From the NCBI GenBank assembly GCA_024398515.1, contig JAKSIZ010000027.1, positions 1 through 34,530 of the forward strand: a stretch of DNA of 34,530 bases, in the 5' to 3' direction. A program made the position numbers and the translations under genes. Below are positions 18,428 through 26,507 of the stretch, one piece after another. The stretch comes from Bacteroidaceae bacterium (GTDB taxonomy: Bacteria > Bacteroidota > Bacteroidia > Bacteroidales > Bacteroidaceae). Every line of letters starts with the position of its first letter. Position 1 is the first letter of the stretch. The notes beneath the pieces were generated by a model that worked only from the letters and a program-made list of their open reading frames with translations, searched no databases and was not told where the DNA came from.

Positions 18428-18559
18428 CCTTGGCATTGTTGCAAATGTCTCTTTCGAGCCATAGATGTTGTAGGTGGATGAAAATCCTTGTGAACAAGTT
18501 CACAGATATATTCATCCACCTACAACATCACCCTTACGGGTTCTGCAACAATTCCAAGG
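18428..18559 (-). repeat. Branched palindromic element, copy 2
   Basis: This 132-bp element has the same architecture as copies 1 and 3. Outer stem: 15 of 16 bp (18428-18443 with 18544-18559). First side hairpin: CTC-TTTC-GAG (18449-18458). Inner stem: 19 bp, perfect (18464-18482 with 18511-18529). Apex: TGTGAAC-AA-GTTCACA (18489-18504). Second side hairpin: ACCC-TTAC-GGGT (18530-18541). On the minus strand the apex reads GAACTTGTTC like the other copies, the side-hairpin loops become GTAA and GAAA, and the flanking A-rich tracts become T-rich. Minus is therefore the matching orientation. Confidence 0.8.
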
Positions 18560-18588
18560 CGAAAAACCAAAATAAAAGCTCCTTCCTG

Positions 18589-18637
18589 CTCCCCCAAAGG
18601 GGAGTGACTTGAATCCTTCATCCTCCCTTGGGGAGGA
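18589..18637. repeat. Paired GC-rich hairpins between branched elements
   Basis: CTCCCC-CAAA-GGGGAG (18589-18604) and TCCTCCC-TTG-GGGAGGA (18621-18637) are two compact hairpins that can also pair with each other imperfectly. A T run follows at 18653-18661. They sit between branched copies 2 and 3. Open frames across the region appear to be by-products of these repeats. They may be a dispersed intergenic repeat, or terminator-like for rightward transcripts. Confidence 0.55.
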
Positions 18638-18671
18638 CAGAGGGTGGCTCCTGTTTTTTTTCTGTTTATCT

Positions 18672-18803
18672 CCTTGAAGAGGATGAAAGCCTTCTGAAGG
18701 AAGGTGATGCTATGAGTGCGAGAATTTATCGGAGAACTTGTTCTCCAGGAAATTCTTGCACTCATAGCATCAGGTGCTGACAAGCAACCCATACTCTTCA
18801 AGG
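18672..18803 (+). repeat. Branched palindromic element, copy 3
   Basis: This 132-bp element again has the four-part fold. Outer stem: 13 of 14 bp (18672-18685 with 18790-18803). Side hairpin A: CCTT-CTG-AAGG (18690-18700). Inner stem: 22 of 23 bp (18705-18727 with 18750-18772), the exception being G18720 opposite T18757. Apex: GGAGAAC-TT-GTTCTCC (18731-18746). Side hairpin B: TGCT-GACA-AGCA (18775-18786). T-rich flanks lie at 18653-18668 and 18805-18820. Arms share no obvious sequence with copies 1 or 2 apart from the apex. Confidence 0.8.
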
Positions 18804-18965
18804 GGTTTTTCTTGTTTTTGTTAGATTTCAACTGATACGCATCAATACTCCCCCAGTATTTTTCCGCTAGCCGTCTTCTGTTTTTGTACAAGTTCGATGT
18901 GCACCAGTATGTTTCCGTTGAACTTTGTCATGACATGAGCGTAAGGGTTTTATGGAATGAGCCTA

Positions 18966-19050
18966 ATGTTCCGCAAAAAACTGCTACAGTTTTCGATCGA
19001 AAACTGTAGCAGTTTTGACTTGAAAACTGTAGCAGTTTTTTGCGGAGCAT
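18966..19050. repeat. Three-copy palindromic repeat (17-mer)
   Basis: AAAACTGCTACAGTTTT (18977-18993) recurs as its reverse complement at 19000-19016 and 19023-19039. Each 17-mer is itself a palindrome (AAAACTG-3nt-CAGTTTT). Copies 1 and 3 extend into a perfect 25-bp inverted repeat (18970-18994 with 19022-19046), lengthened to 28 of 29 bp at 18966 and 19050. Copy 1 can pair with copy 2 or copy 3, or each can fold alone. It ends about 80 nt before the GH115 promoter -7 element. Confidence 0.85.
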
Positions 19051-19086
19051 AAAGGTCGTTCTTGTAAGTTATTACATAAAGGTCGT
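19048..19086 (+). promoter_or_regulatory. Direct repeat upstream of the GH115 promoter
   Basis: CATAAAGGTCGT occurs at 19048-19059 and again at 19075-19086, 27 bp apart start to start. The second copy ends 21 nt before the -33 TTG. The placement and spacing suit an activator operator, but the regulator is not in the window. Confidence 0.5.
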
Positions 19087-19107
19087 GAGAAAACTTTTCA
19101 CATATTG

Positions 19108-19139
19108 TTGCAGAATATGAATTATTTTTGTTATCTTTG
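19108..19139 (+). promoter_or_regulatory. Promoter of the GH115 gene
   Basis: TTG (19108-19110), a 21-nt spacer and TATCTTTG (19132-19139) match the Bacteroidetes consensus. The leader to the start codon at 19234 would be about 90 nt. Confidence 0.65.
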
Positions 19140-19233
19140 CAACGCAAACCAGAAAATTATATAGGCTATGTGTGAGTAGATCAAGATTCCTTGAGTCTAT
19201 AAAACAGTTAGCGGATAAAGCAAATAATAAATT

Positions 19234-21663
19234 ATGAAAACATTCTTTTTTGCATTATTGTGCCTTGTGACTGCGTCGGTGCAGGGGGCGGAAAGGTTTA
19301 TAGAGTTCGATAAGAACGAAGGTTTTATCAATCTTACACAGACGAAAGGCAAGATTCGTGTTGACAAAAACGACTTCAAGGGTGTGCATATTGCCATCGC
19401 AAACCTTAGAAACGACCTCACTGCAGTGTGCGGAACCGACCGTGTGCCCGTTGTCATCGGCAGCATTGAACGCAGCAAACTCATACCTAAAAGCATCAAA
19501 AGTCAACTCACAGGCAAGTGTGAACAGTATATAATAACCTCGACCGACCGTGGCGAACTGCTCATCGCTGGCTCCGATATGCGTGGAACCATCTATGGCA
19601 TTTACGAACTTTCGCGGCAGATAGGCGTCTCGCCGTGGTATTGGTGGGCTGATGTGCCAGTGGCAAAACACTCGCAACTCTACTTCAAACGCGGCACATA
19701 CACCGACGGAGAACCTGCCGTGAGGTATCGTGGACTGTTTCTCAACGACGAAGCACCGTGTCTTACGTCGTGGGTGAAGAATTATTTTGGCACAGAATAT
19801 GGCGGACATGAGTTCTATGCAAAGGTCTTCGAACTCCTTCTGCGCCTTAAAGCCAACTTCCTCTGGCCTGCAATGTGGGGATGGAGTTTCTATGCCGACG
19901 ATGCACAGAACAGTCAAACTGCCAACGACATGGGCATCATCATGGGCACTTCACACCACGAGCCAATGGCACGAAACCATCAGGAATATGCCCGCAACCG
20001 TGCAAAGTGGGGCGCATGGGACTACGAGACAAACAAGGAAGGCCTTGACCTCTTCTTCCGCGAAGGCATGGAAAGAGCCAAGAATACCGAGGATCTTATC
20101 ACCATTGGCATGCGTGGCGACGGAGATACATCGATGGGCGGCAAGGAAGGACACGACGATGAAGCGGTGTCACAGGATGAACGAGTAATGGGAATACTGA
20201 AGAAGGTGATTGACAATCAGCGCGAAATCATCGCCGATGTCACTGGTCGTCCGGCAGAAGAACGCCCACAGGTATGGGCTTTATACAAGGAAGTGCAGAA
20301 GTATTACGACAAAGGACTGCGAGTACCAGACGATGTAACGATACTTCTTTCGGACGATAACTGGGGCGACATACGTAGTCTGCCGACACTTGAAGAACAA
20401 CGACGCAAGGGAGGGTGGGGCATTTACTACCACGTTGACTATGTAGGTGCGCCACGAAACTCGAAGTGGCTCAACATCACACCGTTTGCAAATATGTGGG
20501 AACAACTTCAACTCACCTATTCTTACGGCGTAAAAAAGCTTTGGGTGCTGAATGTAGGCGACCTCAAACCTATGGAATATCCTATCAGCATGTTCCTCGA
20601 CATGGCGTGGAATCCGAAGGCTTACGACGAGACAAACCTCATTTCTCATGCCGAAGAATGGTGTGCAGAGCAGTTTGGAAAGAACAATGCAAAGGAGGCT
20701 GCACGTATCCTGAACCTTTACACATGGTATAATGGGCGAGTTACACCCGAGATGCTTGATGCCAGAACATACGATGTTGCCTCGGGCGAATGGAAGTTTG
20801 TACGCGATGAATACGCCCGACTTGCCGAGGAAACAAAGCGACAGTATGCTGCGATAGACGATAATTTGAAGGATGCTTACTATCAAATCCTGTATTATCC
20901 AGTGGTGGCAATGGCAAATCTTTACGATATGTATTACTCCGCAGCAACAGGCGACGAGGCGCAGATTGCCGTAGATTTTCAGTACGACAAGCAACTTTCC
21001 GACCATTACAACCGCACGATGGCAGGTGGAAAATGGAACGGAATGATGACTCAGAAGCATATAGGTTATCGCACTTGGAACGACAATTTCCCTGAAGATA
21101 TAGCTCCAAGAGCGTTGTCTAAACGCACGGAAGAAGTGACAGAACTGTCGAAGGCAGTTATCATCGAAGCAGAAAACTATGCAAAAGCAACGACACCTGT
21201 GGCTGGAACACGCTGGACAACGATACCTTATTTAGGAAGAACGCGGTCGGGAGTGGCGTTGATGCCATACACTTTAAGCCCCGAAGGAGCAACTCTGACC
21301 TACGACATTCCGTTGCCGGAAGGCATGGATACGGCGATGAAAGAGGTCAAGGTGTATGTCATAACCAAGTCAAACCTTGCTTTCAAGAACAAGAACGGAC
21401 ATTGTTTCCGCATCGCATTTAATGGTGCAGAGGCAAAAATTGTGAATACAAATAGGGATTTGAATGAGGATCATCCGTATGATAAACTCTATCCAACCGT
21501 TGCCCGACGAATAATAGAAAATAAGGTAACGCTTGCTTTACCAACGGATGTGAAAGGCAATTTGCAACTGGAAATTGCCCCATTAGACCCAGGAATAGTG
21601 TTTGAAAAGGTCATAGTAGATTTTGGCAACTATCGCCCAACCTATCTTTATGGCATAAAATAA
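19234..21663 (+). CDS. GH115 family alpha-glucuronidase
   Basis: GH115 enzymes remove (4-O-methyl-)glucuronic acid side chains from glucuronoxylan, including internal residues. The 809-aa protein has a signal peptide (about 1-19, ending VQGAE) and no lipobox, so it is periplasmic or secreted. The N-terminal domain contains LLIAGSDMRGTIYGIYELS and IGVSPWYWWADVPV, hallmark segments of the family. The catalytic barrel shows RYRGLFLNDEAP, LKANFLWPAMWGWSF and LLSDDNWGDIRSLP. A C-terminal beta-rich domain follows from about residue 650. The length is near the family norm. It is a single-gene unit with its own promoter, converging on the C10 peptidase. No xylanase or xylosidase partner is in the window. 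Confidence 0.93.
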   Translation: MKTFFFALLCLVTASVQGAERFIEFDKNEGFINLTQTKGKIRVDKNDFKGVHIAIANLRNDLTAVCGTDRVPVVIGSIERSKLIPKSIKSQLTGKCEQYIITSTDRGELLIAGSDMRGTIYGIYELSRQIGVSPWYWWADVPVAKHSQLYFKRGTYTDGEPAVRYRGLFLNDEAPCLTSWVKNYFGTEYGGHEFYAKVFELLLRLKANFLWPAMWGWSFYADDAQNSQTANDMGIIMGTSHHEPMARNHQEYARNRAKWGAWDYETNKEGLDLFFREGMERAKNTEDLITIGMRGDGDTSMGGKEGHDDEAVSQDERVMGILKKVIDNQREIIADVTGRPAEERPQVWALYKEVQKYYDKGLRVPDDVTILLSDDNWGDIRSLPTLEEQRRKGGWGIYYHVDYVGAPRNSKWLNITPFANMWEQLQLTYSYGVKKLWVLNVGDLKPMEYPISMFLDMAWNPKAYDETNLISHAEEWCAEQFGKNNAKEAARILNLYTWYNGRVTPEMLDARTYDVASGEWKFVRDEYARLAEETKRQYAAIDDNLKDAYYQILYYPVVAMANLYDMYYSAATGDEAQIAVDFQYDKQLSDHYNRTMAGGKWNGMMTQKHIGYRTWNDNFPEDIAPRALSKRTEEVTELSKAVIIEAENYAKATTPVAGTRWTTIPYLGRTRSGVALMPYTLSPEGATLTYDIPLPEGMDTAMKEVKVYVITKSNLAFKNKNGHCFRIAFNGAEAKIVNTNRDLNEDHPYDKLYPTVARRIIENKVTLALPTDVKGNLQLEIAPLDPGIVFEKVIVDFGNYRPTYLYGIK

Positions 21664-21668
21664 AAAAC

Positions 21669-21694
21669 CAGGAAACCCCGCTTGAGGTTTCCTG
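21669..21694 (-). terminator. Intrinsic terminator between convergent genes
   Basis: CAGGAAACC (21669-21677) pairs with GGTTTCCTG (21686-21694). On the minus strand the hairpin is followed by a T-rich run (complement of the A run at 21661-21668), so it terminates the C10 peptidase transcript best. It may also slow the GH115 transcript. Confidence 0.75.
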
Positions 21695-21733
21695 TTAATC
21701 ATTTGTAGGCTTTTGTCTTGACAATGCAAAAGA

Positions 21734-24703
21734 CTAATTTCCCAGAATTATTGTTGCGGTGGCGGTGATGTCGGCAACGGTGATGGTGCCGTCGGCATCG
21801 GCATCGGCATTGGTGAGGCTGAACCCCTCAGGGATAGTGCCAAGGATACAGGATGCAATGGCTGTGATGTCGGCAACCGTCACCGCGCCGCCTGCGCCGG
21901 CCTCGCCAGGCAGAACGGTTGGCGTAGGGGTAATCAAGCCGGTAAGGTCGAGCGAGAATGTGCCGTGGGTGTTGGTCGCAATCCATTCGGAAGAATACAG
22001 AGGGTAACGCACAAGGATGGTGTTGGCAGGGAAGGTGATGATGCAACCGTCGAGACTGCCGCATACGCCGAGAGCCATCTGCTCATCGGGAGTAGAGCCT
22101 TCGGCTATAGCCTTGCCTGCAACGCTCGAGAGAACCATGCCGCCATGCTTGGCGTTGAAGGTAACGTTCATGTCCTGAACGTGGGTGAGATAAACTGCAT
22201 GAGGGTTCTCGGCATGAATCTCAAGGTAGGTGTCGTAAGAGTCGGAAGTGTATTTGCCTGTTGAGTTCATAGGGTATGACTTGCCGTATGGGTTACGTAT
22301 GCGGTAGAGACCAGCGTGTTTTGTGTTATACTCTACGTCAACGGAGTAGTCGTATTCCTTGAGTTTAGGATATACTTCGCTTGGCACGAGGTCTTCATGA
22401 TACTTGGCACTGCCAAGTGATGCCCAGTTAGTCACTGCCACATACGTATGCTGATAGTTGGTCAATGCGCAAAGAGAGCCGTCGGTTTTTATGCCACAGA
22501 GTATGACGGTGTATTTTCCCGAGGTAGGGTAGGTGACTTCTATTGAATCTCTTGTCGTAGCAACCGTATATGGTACGGCGCCCGAGGCGATGCTGTTAGC
22601 ATAGTCGGTAATCTCGGCAGCCGACATTTTTGTTTTCACAACGGCTGTCCGCAGTTCGGCAATGTCCTTGCCCACCTTCAGTGCAAGCGTCTGTCGTGCC
22701 GTGTCGTTGTCGAGTTCTGTGGTTTCGGTAGCGTTGAGAACTTCCAGCTTGAAGTCTGTTGCCGAGCCAGGGACATAGAGAGTGTCAACTCCGCTCCACG
22801 ATGTAGATCCGTATGCGACATAGAGTTTGAACAAACCTTTGTCAGGGTCGAACGTGCAAGGATACTTCGTGTAGGTGTATGATTTGCTGTAATTCGGCAT
22901 ATCGGAAATGTAGGTGAGCTTTCCGGAAGTCGTCACGTAGCCGAAGAGTTGCTTTTCTACGGTACACTTGTTTGTAAGTTTGTTGAAGCCGATAATCAAT
23001 GATTCGTTGCCGTTATAGCCCCATCCTTCGACAAGTATCTGGCACGTGTTTACGTCGGATTTGGAAGATCGTATCTTCACAGGAAGGTTGTCGTAGGTCT
23101 GATCATCGACGAAGACAGAGGTCAGGACGTATCGTCCCATGCCATAACCAAAGTTCTCCCACTCGTTCCATTCTATGATGTTGCCCTCGGCATCGGCAAT
23201 AGTTGCAAAATTCTTCCACCCTACGGCAGTGGAATATGAGGATATGCTGCCCGACGGCACAATAAGTTGTGTGGCGTTGCAAAGTTGGGCGTCGAATGTC
23301 GTACCGCAAACAGTGAATGGAATAGGGCTCTCCATTATTATTTGTTCGAGGTTAGGACAACCAAAGAAAGCATTGCCGTTGATGATTTTTACGGTTGAAG
23401 GGATGGTTACCGACGTGAGGTTCTTGCAATTTGTAAAGGCTGCACAACCGATACGGGTGACCGTATAGTCCTTGCCGTCAATAGTGACTTCCGACGGAAT
23501 GACAATGCTGCCAGAGTATGACATGCGTGCAGAATATGCCACGGCAACCTCGTTGTCGCAAAGGATATTATAGATGATGCCGTTTACGCTCTTACGGTTA
23601 GCATCGTTGGCAGGGTGGATGCCATAGACGATGTTTTGCGATTTGGTATATCCGTCAGGATTTGTTGAAAGGAAATAGCCGTTACCCTTGCCATTCCAAC
23701 CGAAATTGAAATGGAAATAATCGCCTGATGCATAGCCGTCGCACACAAAAGCATGGGCACCATTACTGGTGGATCCACCATAAAGAATAGGGCGCATGGC
23801 ATTGATTTCTGTTTTTATTGTGTTGTTCCATGAGGTTGTAGTAGTCGTACTGCTCTTTGATTTATACTTTACATCTGTGCTATAGCTGAAATTACTCTTG
23901 TAGGCTGTTACGCTATTGGTTTTCACAGCTCCGCTACTCGGACCATAATCCATATCGACAGAAATACCTGCATCTGACATCAGACGAGCAACGGCATTGC
24001 CTTGAGCTGAGGTATAAGTATTGTATGTTGGCATCATATTGTTCCATTCATACACAGAATTGCTGAAATCAGCAGTTAGAGTCTTTCCTCCCTTTTCCCA
24101 ATTATATGAATTAGACCCCTTACCTTGGAGTGGCCAATTATGGAAGTACATCACCTGCGCCATTGCTGTTGCAACACATCCGGTGACGCATTGCTCATTG
24201 TTGAGTATCGGCGTATATGTGTTGTACGGTGCGCTTTGACCCCATGAAACGTCGCCAAGGAGTGGAGGCATTATGACCTCAAAAGGTTCTTCGGCGGTAG
24301 TGGCAGCAATGCTTTTTGCTCCATTTTTGCGTGCATACTCTATTTGCTCACTATATTGTGAGAGCCACCACTTGGCGTTTTCGGGCAGTTCGTCGTAGTT
24401 GAAATTATCTTCGTCGGAATATGCGAGCACCTTCTCGCCAATGACATCGTCGGCAGTGACGATGATAAAGCCACGGTCGGACTTGTTGAAAACATAAAAA
24501 TCTTTTTTTCTATTAGTCGTAGCAGTGTAAGCCAATGATAATTGTGAAGAAAGAGTTTTGCGCACTTTTCCTAAAGAAGAAGCCTTGTCAGCAGATTTGC
24601 AGAATGACAACGCTTTTTCCTTAGCGTAGTTTACGTCGATTTCATCAGCGCAAATGTAGATTGAAAACAAGCAGACGGTTAATAGTAAAAAGATTCGTTT
24701 CAT
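21734..24703 (-). CDS. C10 (streptopain-like) cysteine peptidase with LRR and dockerin
   Basis: This is a secreted protease of the SpeB/interpain family. Order: signal peptide (about 1-19); inhibitory Spi prodomain (about 20-140, with GFIIVTADD); C10 catalytic domain with nucleophile C176 in VTGCVATAMAQVMYFHNWP, histidine H317 in GAHAFVCDG and the conserved FGWNG (334-338). A BspA-type LRR_5 segment follows (about 405-500, IGCAAFTNCKNLTSVTIP). Then come beta-rich regions and a C-terminal dockerin pair (about 930-989). The first dockerin loop is degenerate (GEAGAGGAVTVADI): Gly or Glu replaces the calcium-binding Asp residues. The second (DADADG) is intact. At 989 aa it is longer than a minimal interpain. 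It lies 78 nt after the dockerin protein gene, behind a large palindrome, so it may be in the operon. Confidence 0.93.
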   Translation of the reverse strand: MKRIFLLLTVCLFSIYICADEIDVNYAKEKALSFCKSADKASSLGKVRKTLSSQLSLAYTATTNRKKDFYVFNKSDRGFIIVTADDVIGEKVLAYSDEDNFNYDELPENAKWWLSQYSEQIEYARKNGAKSIAATTAEEPFEVIMPPLLGDVSWGQSAPYNTYTPILNNEQCVTGCVATAMAQVMYFHNWPLQGKGSNSYNWEKGGKTLTADFSNSVYEWNNMMPTYNTYTSAQGNAVARLMSDAGISVDMDYGPSSGAVKTNSVTAYKSNFSYSTDVKYKSKSSTTTTTSWNNTIKTEINAMRPILYGGSTSNGAHAFVCDGYASGDYFHFNFGWNGKGNGYFLSTNPDGYTKSQNIVYGIHPANDANRKSVNGIIYNILCDNEVAVAYSARMSYSGSIVIPSEVTIDGKDYTVTRIGCAAFTNCKNLTSVTIPSTVKIINGNAFFGCPNLEQIIMESPIPFTVCGTTFDAQLCNATQLIVPSGSISSYSTAVGWKNFATIADAEGNIIEWNEWENFGYGMGRYVLTSVFVDDQTYDNLPVKIRSSKSDVNTCQILVEGWGYNGNESLIIGFNKLTNKCTVEKQLFGYVTTSGKLTYISDMPNYSKSYTYTKYPCTFDPDKGLFKLYVAYGSTSWSGVDTLYVPGSATDFKLEVLNATETTELDNDTARQTLALKVGKDIAELRTAVVKTKMSAAEITDYANSIASGAVPYTVATTRDSIEVTYPTSGKYTVILCGIKTDGSLCALTNYQHTYVAVTNWASLGSAKYHEDLVPSEVYPKLKEYDYSVDVEYNTKHAGLYRIRNPYGKSYPMNSTGKYTSDSYDTYLEIHAENPHAVYLTHVQDMNVTFNAKHGGMVLSSVAGKAIAEGSTPDEQMALGVCGSLDGCIITFPANTILVRYPLYSSEWIATNTHGTFSLDLTGLITPTPTVLPGEAGAGGAVTVADITAIASCILGTIPEGFSLTNADADADGTITVADITATATIILGN

Positions 24704-24739
24704 TGTAGTATTTGTGGTTTTATGATTATTAGGTTTTAT

Positions 24740-24772
24740 GGTTTGGTCGTTTAGGACCTAAACGACCAAACC
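24740..24772. repeat. Perfect 16-bp palindrome between dockerin genes
   Basis: GGTTTGGTCGTTTAGG (24740-24755) and its exact complement (24757-24772) flank one A. It lies 9 nt after the stop of the dockerin protein gene and 36 nt before the C10 peptidase start on the minus strand. No T run follows on that strand, so it is not a classical terminator. It may stabilise or cut the mRNA, or partly attenuate the peptidase. Confidence 0.8.
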
Positions 24773-24781
24773 AAAATTCAA

Positions 24782-26473
24782 TTAGTTGCCCAAGATAATT
24801 CCTGCAGTGCCAGTGATGTCGGCTACAGTAATTGCCTTGTCACCATCAACGTCGGCATTTTCGAAGTTGAATGGTTGTGGATTGTTGCCAAGAATGTAAG
24901 ATGCTGTAGTTGTGATGTCGGCAACTGTTACAGTTCCATCTTCATCGGCATCACCAGGAACGACATCTATCACAACACCCTGAGTGAGGATGATTGGAGT
25001 GTCAGCAGTTACGCCACGTCCCTTGAGGTAAAGCTTTGCCTGACGGCCCTCAACACCTTCTGGAAGAGGTTCGCATTCGAAACCTATACGTGAAATGTAT
25101 GAACTTTCAGCAGTCGTTGCAGCTCCGTAAGAAATAACCCATTCAGGAAGTTCTTCTTCGTCGAAATAGTAGTACTCTTCAAGGATATTGCCGTCTTCGT
25201 CAACATCTGCCCATTTTGTTGTATGATAAACAAGTACAGAGTCAGCAACTGTACCATCGTCGGCAACTGTCAACTTGTTAGCGCCGTCTTCGGTGTCAAC
25301 ATTGATGCCATCGAACAAACCATAAAAGAATACACCCATTGAATAAGGAGTCTTATATGTGAAAGATTTGGTCGATCCATCTGGGTAACGAACCAATTGT
25401 CGTGCTGGTGTCATTGTATCTTCGTCTGGGTTAAGAACGCCATTGAAACCGATATTAACACCTTCCTGTGCAAGGTCGTCAACTTGAACTGCCAATTCAC
25501 CATCAATAACGAATGGTTCAGTACCTTCGTTTCCGAATTCATCCTCTACGCGCTTGTAGAATGTAACATAACCTGTGTAATAAACACCATAAGTGCTCGA
25601 CGATGATTTTTTCTGTACTACATCTTCTGGCTTAGCATAAAGAATAGCGTAGTTGTCCTTTGTTGTAGGATTGTAAACGTACATCTTAATCTGCTTTCCT
25701 TCTGGGATAGGAGTCTGAGAGAAAGAGACATATTTCATAAACACCTTCTCAACATAGAGAGGACCTGCAGGGGCTTCAAACACCTGATATGCTCCAGTTG
25801 CCTGGCAAGAATCCTTATATGTTCCTGAACCAAAAAGATAATGAGCATCCAAAGTTCCCCAGCCAACGATATTCTTTACGTTTGTGTGGTCATCGAAGAA
25901 AGACATTGGTAAGATGTCTGTTGTAGGAGATACACGAGTGAAGTAAGTTTTGTTTTTTGTTGCCCAATAAGAACTCTTTTCACCAATTGTGAATGTGCTA
26001 TCGCCTTGAATCAATGTTGGAGCAGCAATGTAATAACCAGGTTTTAATCCAGGATAAACAAGATTTCCAGTTATCGAGTCAACATATTCGTTAACATCAA
26101 CTACTCGGGTAGAGTCAGTAGTAATATAGCGAAATTCCCAAGAAACAGGAGTGGTGATGTCAGCTACTTGAGATGTGAAGACGAGATCCTTAAAAGGAGG
26201 TGTATAGAGATAGATAGGACCAACGCCAGAACCTTCTTCATTCCATGAACGATACAAGGTTCCTGCTGGACGGTTATAATACAAACCGAAATTGTAAGAA
26301 GTCTTAGGCTGCTTCTGAATAAGAGAATAGTCTTCAGGCTCGTTAGCTACTGCTACTTCGTCTGATACGTCGAAAGAAGGAGCATTCATAAGAGGCTCGT
26401 TCTTGTCAATCATTTGTGCAAAGCTGCTTGCTGAGCAAGCCAACAATGCAATTGTAAGTAATCTTTTGACCAT
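24782..26473 (-). CDS. Secreted protein with C-terminal dockerin pair
   Basis: This 563-aa exported protein starts at the ATG at 26473 (MVKRLLTIALLACSASSFAQ, a good signal peptide); an upstream in-frame start would add an implausible N-terminus. The long middle (about 25-505) is beta-rich with many Tyr, Thr and Asp residues. I do not recognise its family, and no catalytic motif is evident. The C-terminus is a type I dockerin pair with calcium loops DADEDG and DVDGDK, each followed by the VADIT signature. It lies 34 nt after the DUF4302 gene and probably belongs to the same operon. Its dockerins closely resemble those of the C10 peptidase downstream, which suggests a shared docking partner. 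Confidence 0.8.
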   Translation of the reverse strand: MVKRLLTIALLACSASSFAQMIDKNEPLMNAPSFDVSDEVAVANEPEDYSLIQKQPKTSYNFGLYYNRPAGTLYRSWNEEGSGVGPIYLYTPPFKDLVFTSQVADITTPVSWEFRYITTDSTRVVDVNEYVDSITGNLVYPGLKPGYYIAAPTLIQGDSTFTIGEKSSYWATKNKTYFTRVSPTTDILPMSFFDDHTNVKNIVGWGTLDAHYLFGSGTYKDSCQATGAYQVFEAPAGPLYVEKVFMKYVSFSQTPIPEGKQIKMYVYNPTTKDNYAILYAKPEDVVQKKSSSSTYGVYYTGYVTFYKRVEDEFGNEGTEPFVIDGELAVQVDDLAQEGVNIGFNGVLNPDEDTMTPARQLVRYPDGSTKSFTYKTPYSMGVFFYGLFDGINVDTEDGANKLTVADDGTVADSVLVYHTTKWADVDEDGNILEEYYYFDEEELPEWVISYGAATTAESSYISRIGFECEPLPEGVEGRQAKLYLKGRGVTADTPIILTQGVVIDVVPGDADEDGTVTVADITTTASYILGNNPQPFNFENADVDGDKAITVADITGTAGIILGN

Positions 26474-26507
26474 AATTATAATATAATGTATTAAAAAATA
26501 TTTTTTG

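Noticed and set aside
18428-18803. Branched elements as integron attC sites
   Set aside because: attC sites need GTTRRRY/RYYYAAC core sites at their ends. Here the outer stems lack them and the conserved GAAC/GTTC is at the apex. No integrase is present.
18520-18891. A 123-codon minus-strand frame across branched elements 2 and 3
   Set aside because: The frame is made up of palindromic repeat sequence, with no domain and no promoter; it is a by-product of the repeats.
20281-21060. A 259-codon minus-strand frame inside the GH115 gene
   Set aside because: It is a shadow frame opposite a clear GH115 enzyme, without its own promoter or recognisable domain.
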